A stretch of DNA of 64,000 nucleotides from JAUHXS01 sp965213575 (GTDB lineage Bacteria; Bacteroidota; Bacteroidia; Chitinophagales; JAUHXS01): positions 62,001 to 126,000 of the forward strand of contig CBDBZN010000019.1 in assembly GCA_965213575.1 (NCBI GenBank), written 5' to 3'. Below, piece by piece: positions 1 to 9,786 of the stretch (the first letter of the stretch is position 1; every line of letters starts with the position of its first letter). Both the position numbers and the translations under genes were made by a program. A model generated the notes under the pieces. It saw nothing but the letters and a program-made list of their open reading frames with translations, was not told where the DNA came from and ran no database searches.

Positions 1-852
1 ATATAATTGATTATCATTGACTAATAAACCTAAAGAACCTTCTCCTCTTTCAATTTTCTGCATAATTTCAGATAATTGAATCATACTGGTTTCTGCACTA
101 TTGATTGCTTCGGCAAAACGAGAATTAGCTACAGCAGAAGTGATTAAAGTAGCATTATCAACTATTTGGGAAAGCGAATCATTCATACGAGCAACATTTC
201 CGGTTATAGACTCTACATTTGTCATAATTCCATCTAATCTCGTTCCTACCATTATATCCATTTTAGCAGATATTTTATTAATATTATCAAGCGTCTCATT
301 TATATTCATTACGCCCCCTTGTATATTTTCTCTTGTTTCTTTATTAAAAATAGATTGCACCAAAATCAAAACTGTATCCATTGATGCTAGTAAACTTTCT
401 GCTTTTATTTTGACCGGTAAAATTTGAGAAGTTACTTGAGAAGCTAAGCTTTCTTGCGATTCAGAAATTAAGGTATCATGATCTTTCACCCAAATCTGCG
501 AATTTCCCAAGCGAAGTTCAATGGCTTTCGTACCCAATATATCTGCACTGGTTACAATAGCCGTGGTATTAACCGGAATTTTTAAATCATTTTTTACAAT
601 AAATCTTACTAAAATGCCATCATTGCCATTATTAATTAAGTTCATATCTGTGATCTGGCCTACTTTCATACCTTTTAAAAGAACGGAATTAGCTACTTGC
701 AAACCATCAATAGATTCATACTGAGCATATAAAGTAACCTCTTTGCTAAAAAGATCTCTACCCTTAAGAAAGTTATAACCTAATATTAAAATAGTTAGTG
801 CTACAACAGCTAATACACCTACCTTTGTTTCGTTTGATATTTTTAAAGCCAA
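1..852 (-). CDS. MlaD/MCE-family protein (C-terminus outside window)
   Basis: Probable substrate-binding subunit of an Mla/MCE-type lipid transport system, anchored in the inner membrane and reaching into the periplasm. The reading frame is open from 852 to the window edge, 284 codons, so the C-terminus is missing. It starts KISNETKVG, followed by one hydrophobic anchor (about residues 11-25, VLAVVALTILILGYNF) and then an MCE domain with GLQVANSVLLKGMKVGQI. A long helical tail follows, as in Bacteroidota MlaD-like proteins. The start is a TTG at 852, chosen because an in-frame TAA lies two codons upstream and no ATG is available. Partner ATPase and permease genes are not in the window. The family call is good; the lipid substrate is unknown. 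Confidence 0.8.
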   Translation of the reverse strand, partial: MALKISNETKVGVLAVVALTILILGYNFLKGRDLFSKEVTLYAQYESIDGLQVANSVLLKGMKVGQITDMNLINNGNDGILVRFIVKNDLKIPVNTTAIVTSADILGTKAIELRLGNSQIWVKDHDTLISESQESLASQVTSQILPVKIKAESLLASMDTVLILVQSIFNKETRENIQGGVMNINETLDNINKISAKMDIMVGTRLDGIMTNVESITGNVARMNDSLSQIVDNATLITSAVANSRFAEAINSAETSMIQLSEIMQKIERGEGSLGLLVNDNQLY

Positions 853-915
853 AACTTATTGTATTAATGTATCCAAAATTAAGCATTATCATTCAGAAAC
901 AGAATTAAATAATTG

Positions 916-2112
916 TTATTCCTGTAGAATCTGTTTTGCTTCTTGTACGGTGATCTTATCTTCTCCTTTATAAGCAACTAAAAAAGCTTCTTCAAAACCG
1001 GCATTTCTCAATTTTGACTGAGCAGTCACCGCATCTCGAATATTCATAAATTTGCCCACCTGACACTTTACATGCGTATTATTATAATTTACTAAATGGA
1101 TGACATAGCTATCATCCAGATTTTTAACGGTAGCTCTATTAAAAGGAGCTTTAAAAATTCCAATTTGAACTCTATAATAAACTTCCTGTTTTATAGGTGG
1201 CATTTGCTCTACTTTTACATTAGCTTCAGTATTAACAGGATTTTTAGATTCAACAGGAATAATTCTTACAACAGAATCTACCGTAAGTACTTGAGGTGGT
1301 TCTTCCTCCACTACTTCTTTAAAAACCTCATTATCGCTATTTAACTTTATGTAACGAGCATCAATTTCTTCTTTATAATCTCTAACTGCTCGAAATATAG
1401 CAGAAGCTAGATAATCCTGGCCTTGTTCAGAGTTTAAAAACATTTCCTCTTCTCTATTAGTCAAAAAACCTGTTTCTACTAAAACACTTGGCATAGTTGT
1501 TTTGAATAAAACGATGAAGCCGGCCTGGTGAACACCTCTACTTTTCCTACTTACTCTTTCTGAGAACTGTTCTTCTATTTTTGAAGCCAATGATATACTA
1601 TGGCCAATATTCGTATTTTGATATAGAGAAAATATTATATACGCTTCTGTAGAATTTGGGTCAAAGCCATCATACTTTTGAGCATAATTTTCTTCCTCTA
1701 AAATTACCGCATTTTCTCGTTGTGCTACAGATAAATTTGCATCTGTTTTGTGCAATCCCATTACATATGTCTCTGTACCATAAGGCACTGTAGATGTATT
1801 AGCATTGCAATGAATAGAAATAAATAAGTCTGCGCCATTTCTATTAGCAATAGCTGCACGTTCATCTAACTCAATAAAAACATCTTTCTTACGGGTGTAT
1901 ATGACCTTAACATCAGGAATTAGCTCATCAATATACTTTCCAACTTTTAATGCTACAGCAAGCGTAATATCTTTTTCATTTGATTTTACACCATGGCAGC
2001 CGGGGTCTTTTCCACCATGCCCGGCGTCAATAACTACTGTTTTAATCAATCCCTTAGGTTCAGTTTGAGCAACTAGCTGATTGCTAAAAAATAGACTGCT
2101 GCACAATATCAA
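916..2112 (-). CDS. N-acetylmuramoyl-L-alanine amidase (Amidase_3) with C-terminal SPOR-like domain
   Basis: Zinc-dependent murein amidase that cleaves the bond between MurNAc and the stem peptide. The N-terminal half is an Amidase_3 domain with VVIDAGHGGKDPG (first zinc His), SIHCNAN (second His) and VETGFLTN (catalytic-Glu region). The last 80 or so residues (YYRVQIGIFKAPFN onward) resemble a SPOR-type peptidoglycan-binding domain. The frame as it stands has only a TTG start at 2112, which gives a truncated leader. An ATG at 2149 would add a complete hydrophobic signal peptide ending LVAQ if the nine-T tract at 2116-2124 had eight T; the gene would then be 410 residues. It is divergent from the LptD-like gene. 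The enzyme call is firm; the N-terminus is uncertain. Confidence 0.85.
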   Translation of the reverse strand: MILCSSLFFSNQLVAQTEPKGLIKTVVIDAGHGGKDPGCHGVKSNEKDITLAVALKVGKYIDELIPDVKVIYTRKKDVFIELDERAAIANRNGADLFISIHCNANTSTVPYGTETYVMGLHKTDANLSVAQRENAVILEEENYAQKYDGFDPNSTEAYIIFSLYQNTNIGHSISLASKIEEQFSERVSRKSRGVHQAGFIVLFKTTMPSVLVETGFLTNREEEMFLNSEQGQDYLASAIFRAVRDYKEEIDARYIKLNSDNEVFKEVVEEEPPQVLTVDSVVRIIPVESKNPVNTEANVKVEQMPPIKQEVYYRVQIGIFKAPFNRATVKNLDDSYVIHLVNYNNTHVKCQVGKFMNIRDAVTAQSKLRNAGFEEAFLVAYKGEDKITVQEAKQILQE

Positions 2113-2115
2113 AGT

Positions 2116-2124
2116 AAAAAAAAA
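2116..2124 (-). repeat. nine-base homopolymer interrupting the amidase signal peptide frame
   Basis: On the coding (minus) strand this is T9. An ATG at 2149 opens a frame MIVSLEISVFF that runs out of register exactly here. One T fewer joins it to TLILCSSLFFSNQLVAQ of the amidase and makes a textbook leader peptide, with a total length divisible by three. It is either a sequencing or assembly indel or a slippage site that could switch the enzyme's export. Confidence 0.6.
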
Positions 2125-2217
2125 CGCTTATCTCAAGAGAGACAATCATTTTTTCTATAGTATTATAAAGACTTTGCTTAGTTTTGACCATCTATAGATT
2201 TTTACTTAAATCTCCTG

Positions 2218-2225
2218 CAAAGATA
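2218..2225 (-). promoter_or_regulatory. candidate -7 box (TATCTTTG) upstream of the amidase
   Basis: Perfect match to the Bacteroidota -7 consensus TAnnTTTG on the minus strand, about 70 bases before the likely ATG at 2149. I see no well-spaced TTG -33 element, so support is moderate. Confidence 0.35.
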
Positions 2226-2233
2226 AATACATC

Positions 2234-4840
2234 GTGCAATTATTTATAAGGATAATAATATTTACACTATGTTTTCTAATTTATTCTCAATTCAACAGCT
2301 TATCAGCCAATATTTATATTTATCCGGATACGATTAAAGCACCGGATTCGATATTAATTCAAACGTCTGATACCACTGATTTAGTACCTGATACGCTCAG
2401 CCCATCATCAAATAAACTTAATTTTCCGATCAGTAAAGATCCGATTGAAGCGGAAGTAAAATATGATGCTGAAGATTCCATTAATTTTAATATTACCGAA
2501 CAAAAAGCCTATCTCTATGGCAATGCAAACGTTTCATATAAGGAGATCAGCTTAAATGCAGATTATATCATTTTTGATTGGGGAAAAAAGCTAATCATCG
2601 CAGAAGGAATTAAAGATTCTAATGGTGTTTTACAAGGCAATCCAATATTTACTGATGCAGATAAAGTATATAACTCTGAAAAGATCGTCTACAATTATGA
2701 TACGAAAAAAGGGAAAATATATAAGGTTTTAACGGAAGAAAGTGGCGGATACGTACACGGAGAGCAGGTTAAAAAAAATGAAAAGGATGAGATGTTTATC
2801 AAAGATGCTAAATATACTACGTGTAATCTTCCAGACCCTCACTTTGCTTTACGGATCAATAAACTTAAAGTTATTCCTGACAAACAAATTGTAGCAGGCC
2901 CTGCTTTGCTTGAAGTAGAAGACATTCCAACACCGTTATTTCTACCATTTGGCATCTTTCCTTTACATAAACAACAGGCGTCGGGTATCTTATTCCCAAC
3001 CTATGGATTTTCTACCGGGCAAGGATATTATCTTAGAAATGGAGGTTATTATTTTGGCATCAGTGACCAATTTGACATACAATTGAGAGGAGACATTTAT
3101 TCTAGAGGCAGCTGGGGTTTAGGAAGTGCTTTTCGCTTTGTAAAAAGATATAACTATGATGGAAATTTAGATGTTCGCTACTCTGTTAATAAAATAGGCA
3201 TCCCTGAATCACCTACTTATTCTTCTACCAGAAACTTCAGTATCACCTCAAGGTTCGCAATTGACCAAAAAAAATGGCCCAATACCGATTTAAATGCTGA
3301 TATAGAGATTAAAACTCGTGGATATGATAGAAATAATTCATATAATCCAAATGACTTTTTAAATAATCAGCTTAATTCGGCTATCAACTTTATTAAAATA
3401 TTTCCACGATCACCTTTTACCTTAACGACCAGTTTGCGACACAATCAAAATATCCAAACAGGCCAACTTAACCTTACATTACCTGACTTAGCCTTAACCA
3501 TGAATCGTCTCTACCCGTTTAGGCGTAAAATTCCTATAGGAGAAAAAAAATGGTATGAAAAGGTAAATGTAAATTATGCACTCGTAGGAAGAAATGAATT
3601 ATCAACTTTTGATTCGCTTATTTTCAGTAGCCCTGATATTTTAGATGATTTTCAAAATGGAATAAGGCATACAGCTAATATCGGCTTTGGAACATATAAA
3701 ATCATGAAATATTTCAATTTAGGTATACTTCCAAATCTTCAATATAATGAATATTGGTATTTCAAAACTATTTCCAAGGTATATAATCCGGAATTGGATA
3801 CTGTTTTTGTGAACGATATAAACGGATTTCAAACAGCTCGTGAGTTAAATGGCATCAGCACTGACTTAACTACAAATTTATATGGGCTTTATAACTTTAA
3901 AAAGGGAAAAATAAGAGCCATTCGCCACCAGATGACTCCAAGAGTATCGGCTAGGTATAACATTGATTTCAGCGATCCTCGATGGGGTTATTATGAAACG
4001 GTTCAAACAGACAGCACCGGAAATAATTTTGAGACTTATTCTCGATTTCAAAATGGTGTAGTTGGTGGGCCCGGACAAGGAGAATTTGGTGGAATTGATT
4101 TTTCTCTTAGAAATAATATTGGTGCAAAAATAGCATCAAAAAAAGATACCCTAGGCAACCTTAAAAAAATCTCTATTTTAGATCAACTATCTCTTTCAAC
4201 CAGTTATAACATCATTGCGGACTCTTTAAAATGGGCTCCGGTTGTAATTTCCGGCAATACGCGGATCGCAGAAAGAATAAATATTAATTTTAGCAGTACT
4301 TTAGATCCGTATGTCACAACTTTAGATAATCAGAGAATCAATACTTTCTTGTTTGATGATAATAATCAATTAGCCCGATTGACCAGAGCTTCGTTGAATG
4401 TCAGTACCAGCCTACGATCTACTTTAAGCAATCAAACAGAAAAAGAGCAGGAAGCTAATGCCTTAGTTAATCAATATCCGGATGATTATGTAAATTTTAA
4501 TATTCCGTGGGATATAACCGTTAATTATAACGTAAATTTGACTAATACTTTTGTCAATCAAGTAGATACAACACTTATTACTCAATCACTTACCTTCAAT
4601 ACTAACCTTTCACTCACTCCTAAATGGAAAATCAGCATACAATCAGGTTATGATTTTGTAAGCAAAAAAGTAACTTCTAATACCTCCTTCGGTATATTTA
4701 GAGATTTACATTGTTGGGAAATGAGTTTTAACATCATACCTTTTGGCAGGTGGCAGAATTATAATTTTACGATCCGCCCTAAATCTACTGTATTACAAGA
4801 TTTAAAGTTGACAAGGAAAAGAGATTGGTTTGATAATTAG
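2234..4840 (+). CDS. LptD-like outer-membrane LPS assembly protein
   Basis: Probable outer-membrane translocon inserting lipopolysaccharide at the cell surface (Bacteroidota LptD-type family). An N-terminal hydrophobic leader (IIIFTLCFLIYSQFNSLSA) is followed by an OstA/LptA-like jellyroll at about residues 75-180 (KAYLYGNANVSYKEISLNAD), a conserved LFLPFGIFPLHKQQASGIL segment typical of the family, and about 600 residues of alternating aromatic/polar strands forming the large barrel. At 868 aa the length fits. The start is GTG at 2234; an in-frame TAA lies upstream and no closer ATG exists. It is divergent from the amidase and is followed by a hairpin terminator. No LptE partner is visible. 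Confidence 0.85.
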   Translation: MQLFIRIIIFTLCFLIYSQFNSLSANIYIYPDTIKAPDSILIQTSDTTDLVPDTLSPSSNKLNFPISKDPIEAEVKYDAEDSINFNITEQKAYLYGNANVSYKEISLNADYIIFDWGKKLIIAEGIKDSNGVLQGNPIFTDADKVYNSEKIVYNYDTKKGKIYKVLTEESGGYVHGEQVKKNEKDEMFIKDAKYTTCNLPDPHFALRINKLKVIPDKQIVAGPALLEVEDIPTPLFLPFGIFPLHKQQASGILFPTYGFSTGQGYYLRNGGYYFGISDQFDIQLRGDIYSRGSWGLGSAFRFVKRYNYDGNLDVRYSVNKIGIPESPTYSSTRNFSITSRFAIDQKKWPNTDLNADIEIKTRGYDRNNSYNPNDFLNNQLNSAINFIKIFPRSPFTLTTSLRHNQNIQTGQLNLTLPDLALTMNRLYPFRRKIPIGEKKWYEKVNVNYALVGRNELSTFDSLIFSSPDILDDFQNGIRHTANIGFGTYKIMKYFNLGILPNLQYNEYWYFKTISKVYNPELDTVFVNDINGFQTARELNGISTDLTTNLYGLYNFKKGKIRAIRHQMTPRVSARYNIDFSDPRWGYYETVQTDSTGNNFETYSRFQNGVVGGPGQGEFGGIDFSLRNNIGAKIASKKDTLGNLKKISILDQLSLSTSYNIIADSLKWAPVVISGNTRIAERININFSSTLDPYVTTLDNQRINTFLFDDNNQLARLTRASLNVSTSLRSTLSNQTEKEQEANALVNQYPDDYVNFNIPWDITVNYNVNLTNTFVNQVDTTLITQSLTFNTNLSLTPKWKISIQSGYDFVSKKVTSNTSFGIFRDLHCWEMSFNIIPFGRWQNYNFTIRPKSTVLQDLKLTRKRDWFDN

Positions 4841-4860
4841 GAATTTAGTTTAGAGCTAAG

Positions 4861-4965
4861 AGTTTCAAGGCTTATTTGTGAGGAAAATAAGCCTTGAATT
4901 TGTTGCTTTTTTCTTATAAAATCAACAAAATATTGCTAAAAACCACTTCGATATTTAGGTATTTT
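4861..4965. repeat. dispersed intergenic repeat, copy 1
   Basis: Two blocks here reappear in reverse orientation at 9831-9900: AAATTCAAGGCTTATTTT (complement of 4883-4900) and AAAATATTGCTAAAAA. The order and approximate spacing agree, so this looks like a degraded copy of a non-coding repeat family. No open frame or transposase is associated. Confidence 0.4.
4864..4898 (+). terminator. 14-bp stem hairpin after the LptD-like gene
   Basis: A perfect 14-bp inverted repeat (arms 4864-4877 and 4885-4898, 7-base loop) stands 24 bases after the stop, followed by a T-rich stretch (TTGTTGCTTTTTTC). It is a likely intrinsic terminator. The arm sequence also recurs near 9877, so the hairpin may be part of a dispersed intergenic repeat. 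Confidence 0.5.
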
Positions 4966-5084
4966 TCGAATATTCCTAACTAAACAATGATTTAACTTTA
5001 ATTGAAGCCAGTCACGTTATTAGGCATGAATAATAGATAATAATTCTAAATTCTGAATTCGTAACTAATATTATGAGATGCTTC

Positions 5085-5121
5085 TCTCCGTTTCACTACA
5101 CTCAACATGACGAGACGGAGA
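5085..5121. repeat. short imperfect hairpin element
   Basis: Arms TCTCCGT (5085-5091) and ACGGAGA (5115-5121) enclose a segment reading CACTACACTCAACATGACG. The form resembles the small palindromic intergenic elements common in Bacteroidota. It lies just beyond the stop of the TamL-like gene and could act as its terminator, although no T tract follows on the minus strand. Confidence 0.3.
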
Positions 5122-5136
5122 ACTCTAAATTCCAAA

Positions 5137-7415
5137 CTAGAACGGATACCCAATTGCAAAGTTATATACCACTTGTGATGCTCCAATTCTCCAGCGCTCT
5201 CCCAAAGGAAAGGCAGGGTCTCGCAACGGATAACCCATATCAAAGCGAAGGATGAAAAAACTAAAGTCAAACCGTAAACCAAATCCTGCGCCGATAGCTA
5301 TTTCATTTACAAAAGTATTCCCTTGAAATTCTGCTCCGGGACGGCTCGGATCAGGCTTTAACGTCCATATATTACCTGCATCTGCAAAAAGTGCTCCTTT
5401 TATTAGCCCTACAATAGGAAAGCGATATTCAACATTAGCTTCCAGCTGGATATCTCCAGTTTGGTCAAACAAAGCAATACTGGCTACTTCATCGGGATCA
5501 GCACTATAAGAACCCGGGCCTAGGCTCCGTACTCTCCAAGCTCTTAAACTATTCGGCCCCCCCGCAAAAAACTGCTTGATGTACGGCATAACCTCAGAAT
5601 TACCATAGGGAACGCCAATTCCTCCGCCCAAGCGATATATTAAGGTTTGTCTTTTATTTAATACATAATAATAAGTAATATCTAAATCAAATCGGGCATA
5701 CTGAGAAAAGTCGATGCCCAATACTTTATATTTAACATCGCTACCTGAAGAAGAAGTAAAAAGTTGAGAACCTGCTCTTAAAGCATTTCCGGCTAATTCT
5801 ATATCTGCTTGAAAATTGATAAAGTTTCTAATAATATTTTTTCGCTTATTATTATAAATAAATGTATACGCTGCACCTAAAATAAGCTGATCGCTAAAGC
5901 TACTTCTATAAAAATTACTAACGCCTAAGATTTCTTCAAACTTAGCAGTAGTATTTGTCAGTTTATTATAACTTAATGTGATTGGCGTTACAATGTGGCG
6001 TTTAAAACGCGTTTCATGCCAATCATAACTGAAAGCAAAATTAGTGCTGTTTAAGGTGTAAAATTCTTGCCTGGTGTAAAAGCTATAGCTCGATGAAACA
6101 TGAGTAGTAGGATTAAAAGATTTGGATAATTTTCGAAGTTTAATAAATGGCATAATAAATCTAGGGAAATAAAAGTCTGCCCCCAGCGTAAGGTTAGAAG
6201 AAACAAATTAGGCTGCCCCTCACTAAACTGAAACTCCACCCCTCCCCTAAAATTAAGCGTGAATAAATCTGCCAATCCAAATAAATTTCTTCTGTTATAA
6301 GTTGTTTTTACAGCTGAGCCCAAAGTTTGTTGATAATCGGTATTACTTGCTTCAATCTCTACTTGAATATCATTTTTCTTTTCAGGAGTTAAATAGATAT
6401 AACTAGTCAACATCTGCAAACTGTCTATAGGATTAAACTTAACACTGGCATACCGGAAGGAGTACAAGGCTGATAAACGGCTTATCGTTAACAAATGATT
6501 GTTTAAGTTATAAATATCGCCGTGTTGAAAATATATATGATTAATTAATACAGAAGGCCTGTACTCTAATTTATTAAACAAAATATGATAGCCTTTAACA
6601 TCATAATTTAAAGTATCAACCGGATTTTTTTGAGTTTCGTCGGGATAGATGTATATATCGCCGATTTTATAAATTTTATCATTTCCTCCTTCTACCGCTA
6701 AAAAAACATCAACAGACAAATTATATTTACTATCTAAGGTATCTACCGAAAAGGATATATTTTCGATACTTGCCCTATAGTATCCTTTATTTCTTAACTC
6801 AGTAGTAATCCGGTCTCTTTCTAATTTAAAATTATCTATATCATAATTGCTGCCTATTTGCAAATAACTTTTTTGAGCACTTGCTTCCATAATAGATTGC
6901 ATTTTTTCATTTTCACATTTAAAGGCAATTTGCTTAACTATGTATGGTTGGCCTGACTCTACTAAATACTTAATGGTAACTTTCTTTTATTAAATTTTGT
7001 AATAGCATTGACTTGTGCATCAAAATAACCTTTATTGAATAAGTATTTTTCCATATTCTCCTCAGATCGAGATAATAAGGCTGTATCTAATAGTACTGGC
7101 GGTTCTCCGAATACATTTTTCATCCAATTTCTGTATTTACCTTTTCTCTCCTTTTTTAAAGCTCTATTATAAAACCTTAGCTTCACCCTGAACAACCCTA
7201 AGAAATTTTTTATTAGGCTGTTGAATCGCTACTTTGTTTAATGCATTTTTAAGGTTATTTTTATCCACAACCTCACTATCATCAGAAAATATTACATCGT
7301 TATCTATTAACAAATATTCATTCTTAGTCAAATATTTGGTATTGCTACAACTGCTTACGAAAGCTGCTAAGGAAAGGATTAATAAGAATTTATAAATATA
7401 GTTATCCCAAATCAT
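5137..7415 (-). pseudogene. TamL-like Omp85 (BamA/TamA family) lipoprotein, broken by three frameshifts
   Basis: Outer-membrane assembly protein of the Bacteroidota TamL type. It is read in four pieces: 7415-7167 (lipoprotein leader with lipobox FVSSC and then NTKYLTKNEYLLIDN), about 7195-6962 (FRVKLRFYNRALKKERKG, POTRA region), about 6980-6051 (POTRA domains) and about 6180-5137 (16-strand barrel with FAGGPNSLRAWRVRSLGPGSY). The breaks are one extra base near 7199, one missing base near 6981-6988 and one missing base in the C5 run at 6180-6184. Correcting all three gives exactly 760 codons, with continuous homology-like text across each joint. The ATG at 7415 overlaps the ATG of the divergent gene at 7414. 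Either sequencing error or real inactivation; such genes are usually important for the envelope. Confidence 0.75.
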
Positions 7416-8169
7416 GCTCAATAGCAACGAAATTAAGCATATAAAATCACTTCATCTAAAAAAGAACCGGACTAAATATCAAGAGTTTATAGCAGAAGGG
7501 CATAAAAACGTATTAGAATTATTAAATTCTGATCTGCAAATTAAAGCAATATTAGCTACCGCAAAATGGTGTAAGGAGAATGAAAAGCTTGCTCAAAAAT
7601 ATACTTTAATTATTAAAATTATTTCTGATAAAGATTTAATAAGAATCTCTACTCATCAAACGCCAAATCAAGTTTTAGCCATAGTCAAAATACCGGATGA
7701 GGATGTAAAAAATATAAATCCCTCTAGAGATCTAATCCTCTTGTTAGATAATATTCAAGACCCGGGAAATATGGGTACTATCATTAGGACTGCTGATTGG
7801 TTTGGAATTACGCACATTGTATGTTCTTTAAACTGTGTAGACATCTACAACCCAAAAGTCATTAATGCAACTATGGGATCTATTGGAAGAGTTAACATTA
7901 TTTTCAAGGATTTAATAGCTTTAATAAATGCTTTTTCTAAAATTCAGATATTTGGAGCTGTATTAGATGGAGACAATGTTTTTGATATCTCCAACCCTGC
8001 TAATGGCTTTATTATCATTGGGAACGAATCAAATGGCATACACCCGGATTTACGAAAAAAGCTTACTCATCCTATTACAATTCCTAATTTTAACACCTCT
8101 GCAGAATCATTAAATGCAGCTATTGCAACAGGAATTATTTGTGCAGCGTTTAGGTGCACAAAGAAGTAG
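7414..8169 (+). CDS. TrmH/SpoU-family RNA 2'-O-methyltransferase
   Basis: SAM-dependent ribose methyltransferase acting on rRNA or tRNA; the exact target cannot be read from the sequence. The N-terminal substrate-binding part begins MLNSNEIKHIKSLHLKKNR, the usual start of this family, with FIAEGHKNVLELL. The C-terminal SPOUT knot domain has DNIQDPGNMGTIIRTADWFG (motif 1), a motif 2 region IIIGNESNGI and motif 3 TIPNFNTSAESLNAAIATGI. At 251 aa it is of normal length. Its start codon overlaps that of the divergent TamL-like gene in a CATG palindrome, so each transcript must begin inside the other gene. Confidence 0.88.
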   Translation: MLNSNEIKHIKSLHLKKNRTKYQEFIAEGHKNVLELLNSDLQIKAILATAKWCKENEKLAQKYTLIIKIISDKDLIRISTHQTPNQVLAIVKIPDEDVKNINPSRDLILLLDNIQDPGNMGTIIRTADWFGITHIVCSLNCVDIYNPKVINATMGSIGRVNIIFKDLIALINAFSKIQIFGAVLDGDNVFDISNPANGFIIIGNESNGIHPDLRKKLTHPITIPNFNTSAESLNAAIATGIICAAFRCTKK

Positions 8170-8275
8170 CTTTATTTTAGTGATTCAATTGACCCGTAGC
8201 AACTTTAATTATTAAATTTCTTTTAAACTGCTTAAATTGCAATCCAATTTTAAAATCTTGAAAATTAATTAGTAA

Positions 8276-9664
8276 ATGAACTACGATGTTATTGTATTAG
8301 GAAGTGGGCCGGGTGGATATGTAACAGCTATAAGGGCTTCTCAGCTAGGTTTAAAAACCGCTATAGTGGAGAAGGAATCATTAGGCGGAGTTTGTTTAAA
8401 TTGGGGGTGTATTCCTACAAAAGCATTATTAAAAAGTGCACAAGTTTTTGAATATATTAATCATGCTAGCGATTATGGCATTGAAGTAAAAGAAGCAAAA
8501 GCAGATTTCTCCAAAGTAGTTAAAAGAAGTAGAGATGTAGCTAATGGTATGAGCAAGGGCGTACAATTTTTAATGAAAAAAAATAAAATTGATGTCATCA
8601 TGGGAACCGGTAAGCTCAAAGCCGGCAAAAAATTAGAAGTAACCGACGAAAAAGGCAAAAAAACAGACTACACAGCTAAAAGCATCATCATCGCAACCGG
8701 TGCACGATCTAAAGAACTGCCAAACCTAAAACAAGATGGTAAAAAAATTATAGGGTATCGTGAAGCAATGACATTAGACAAACAACCTTCCAGCATGGTA
8801 GTTGTGGGTGCCGGCGCCATAGGTGTAGAGTTTGCCTACTTCTATAATACTTTAGGTGTAGAAGTAACCGTCGTAGAATTTCTGCCTAACCTTGTGCCGG
8901 TAGAAGATGAAGAAGTATCAAAAGATTTAAATAAGGCTTTCAAAAAAGCAGGTATTAATGTGATGACCGGTGCTTCTGTAGAATCGGTAGATACAAATGG
9001 AAAGAAATGTAAGGTTAAGATTAAAACATCTAAAGGGGAAGAAAATATAGAAGCTGATATTGTTTTATCTGCGGTAGGAGTTACAGCAAATATTGAAAAC
9101 ATAGGGTTAGAAAGCTTAGGTATCAAAACCGAACGAGGAAAGATAGCAGTAGACGATTATTACAAAACTAATGTAGAAGGCATTTATGCTATTGGTGATG
9201 TAGTTCATGGGCCGGCATTAGCGCATGTAGCATCAGCTGAAGGTATTATCTGTGTGGAAAAAATTGCAGGCGAAAATCCTGAGCCTTTAAATTATACTAA
9301 TTTACCGGGATGCACGTATTGCCAACCTGAAATTGCTTCTGTCGGCTACACCGAGAAAGCTGCAAAAGAGGCAGGGTATGAATTAAAAGTTGGTAAATTT
9401 CCTTTTAGCGCTTCCGGCAAAGCCAGCGCAGCAGGGAACAAAGAAGGCTTTATTAAAGTAATTTTCGATGCAAAATATGGGGAGTTTTTAGGCGCTCATA
9501 TGATCGGAGCAAACGTAACAGAAATGATCGCAGAAGTAGTTGTTGCACGAAAGTTAGAAACAACAGGACATGAGATCATTAAGTCGGTTCACCCCCATCC
9601 TACCATGTCTGAAGCTATTATGGAAGCTGCAGCGGCGGCTTATGGAGAAGTGATCCATCTGTAA
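8276..9664 (+). CDS. lpdA: dihydrolipoyl dehydrogenase
   Basis: E3 flavoenzyme of 2-oxoacid dehydrogenase and glycine cleavage complexes, reoxidising lipoyl groups with NAD. The N-terminal FAD Rossmann motif is VIVLGSGPGGYVTAIRASQLG, shown here only as its core GSGPGG; the redox disulfide is in GGVCLNWGCIPTKALL (CxxxxC). An NAD-binding motif VVVGAGAIGVEFA lies mid-protein, followed by AIGDVV (second FAD contact), and the C-terminal dimerisation domain carries the catalytic HPHPTMSEA. At 462 aa it is complete. It is monocistronic here; E1 and E2 genes are not in the window. An 18-bp stem and a GC-rich hairpin lie downstream. Confidence 0.95.
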   Translation: MNYDVIVLGSGPGGYVTAIRASQLGLKTAIVEKESLGGVCLNWGCIPTKALLKSAQVFEYINHASDYGIEVKEAKADFSKVVKRSRDVANGMSKGVQFLMKKNKIDVIMGTGKLKAGKKLEVTDEKGKKTDYTAKSIIIATGARSKELPNLKQDGKKIIGYREAMTLDKQPSSMVVVGAGAIGVEFAYFYNTLGVEVTVVEFLPNLVPVEDEEVSKDLNKAFKKAGINVMTGASVESVDTNGKKCKVKIKTSKGEENIEADIVLSAVGVTANIENIGLESLGIKTERGKIAVDDYYKTNVEGIYAIGDVVHGPALAHVASAEGIICVEKIAGENPEPLNYTNLPGCTYCQPEIASVGYTEKAAKEAGYELKVGKFPFSASGKASAAGNKEGFIKVIFDAKYGEFLGAHMIGANVTEMIAEVVVARKLETTGHEIIKSVHPHPTMSEAIMEAAAAAYGEVIHL

Positions 9665-9786
9665 TTTTGAATTGAAATGCCAGTGAGCGGGTGATTGTTG
9701 TCTGTTTTCTCTTACAAGAATAACTTAGGCAGATTCATAAGTGCCAAAACTATTGGCTTGATTGGCATTGAAGAAAATTTGGCAGT

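Noticed and set aside
4840..5136. Small CRISPR-like repeat
   Set aside because: The repeats are one hairpin and one scattered match, not regularly spaced units.
5046..5282. Short frames on both strands over the end of the TamL-like gene
   Set aside because: They lie across the hairpin element and the well-supported barrel frame; no family text.
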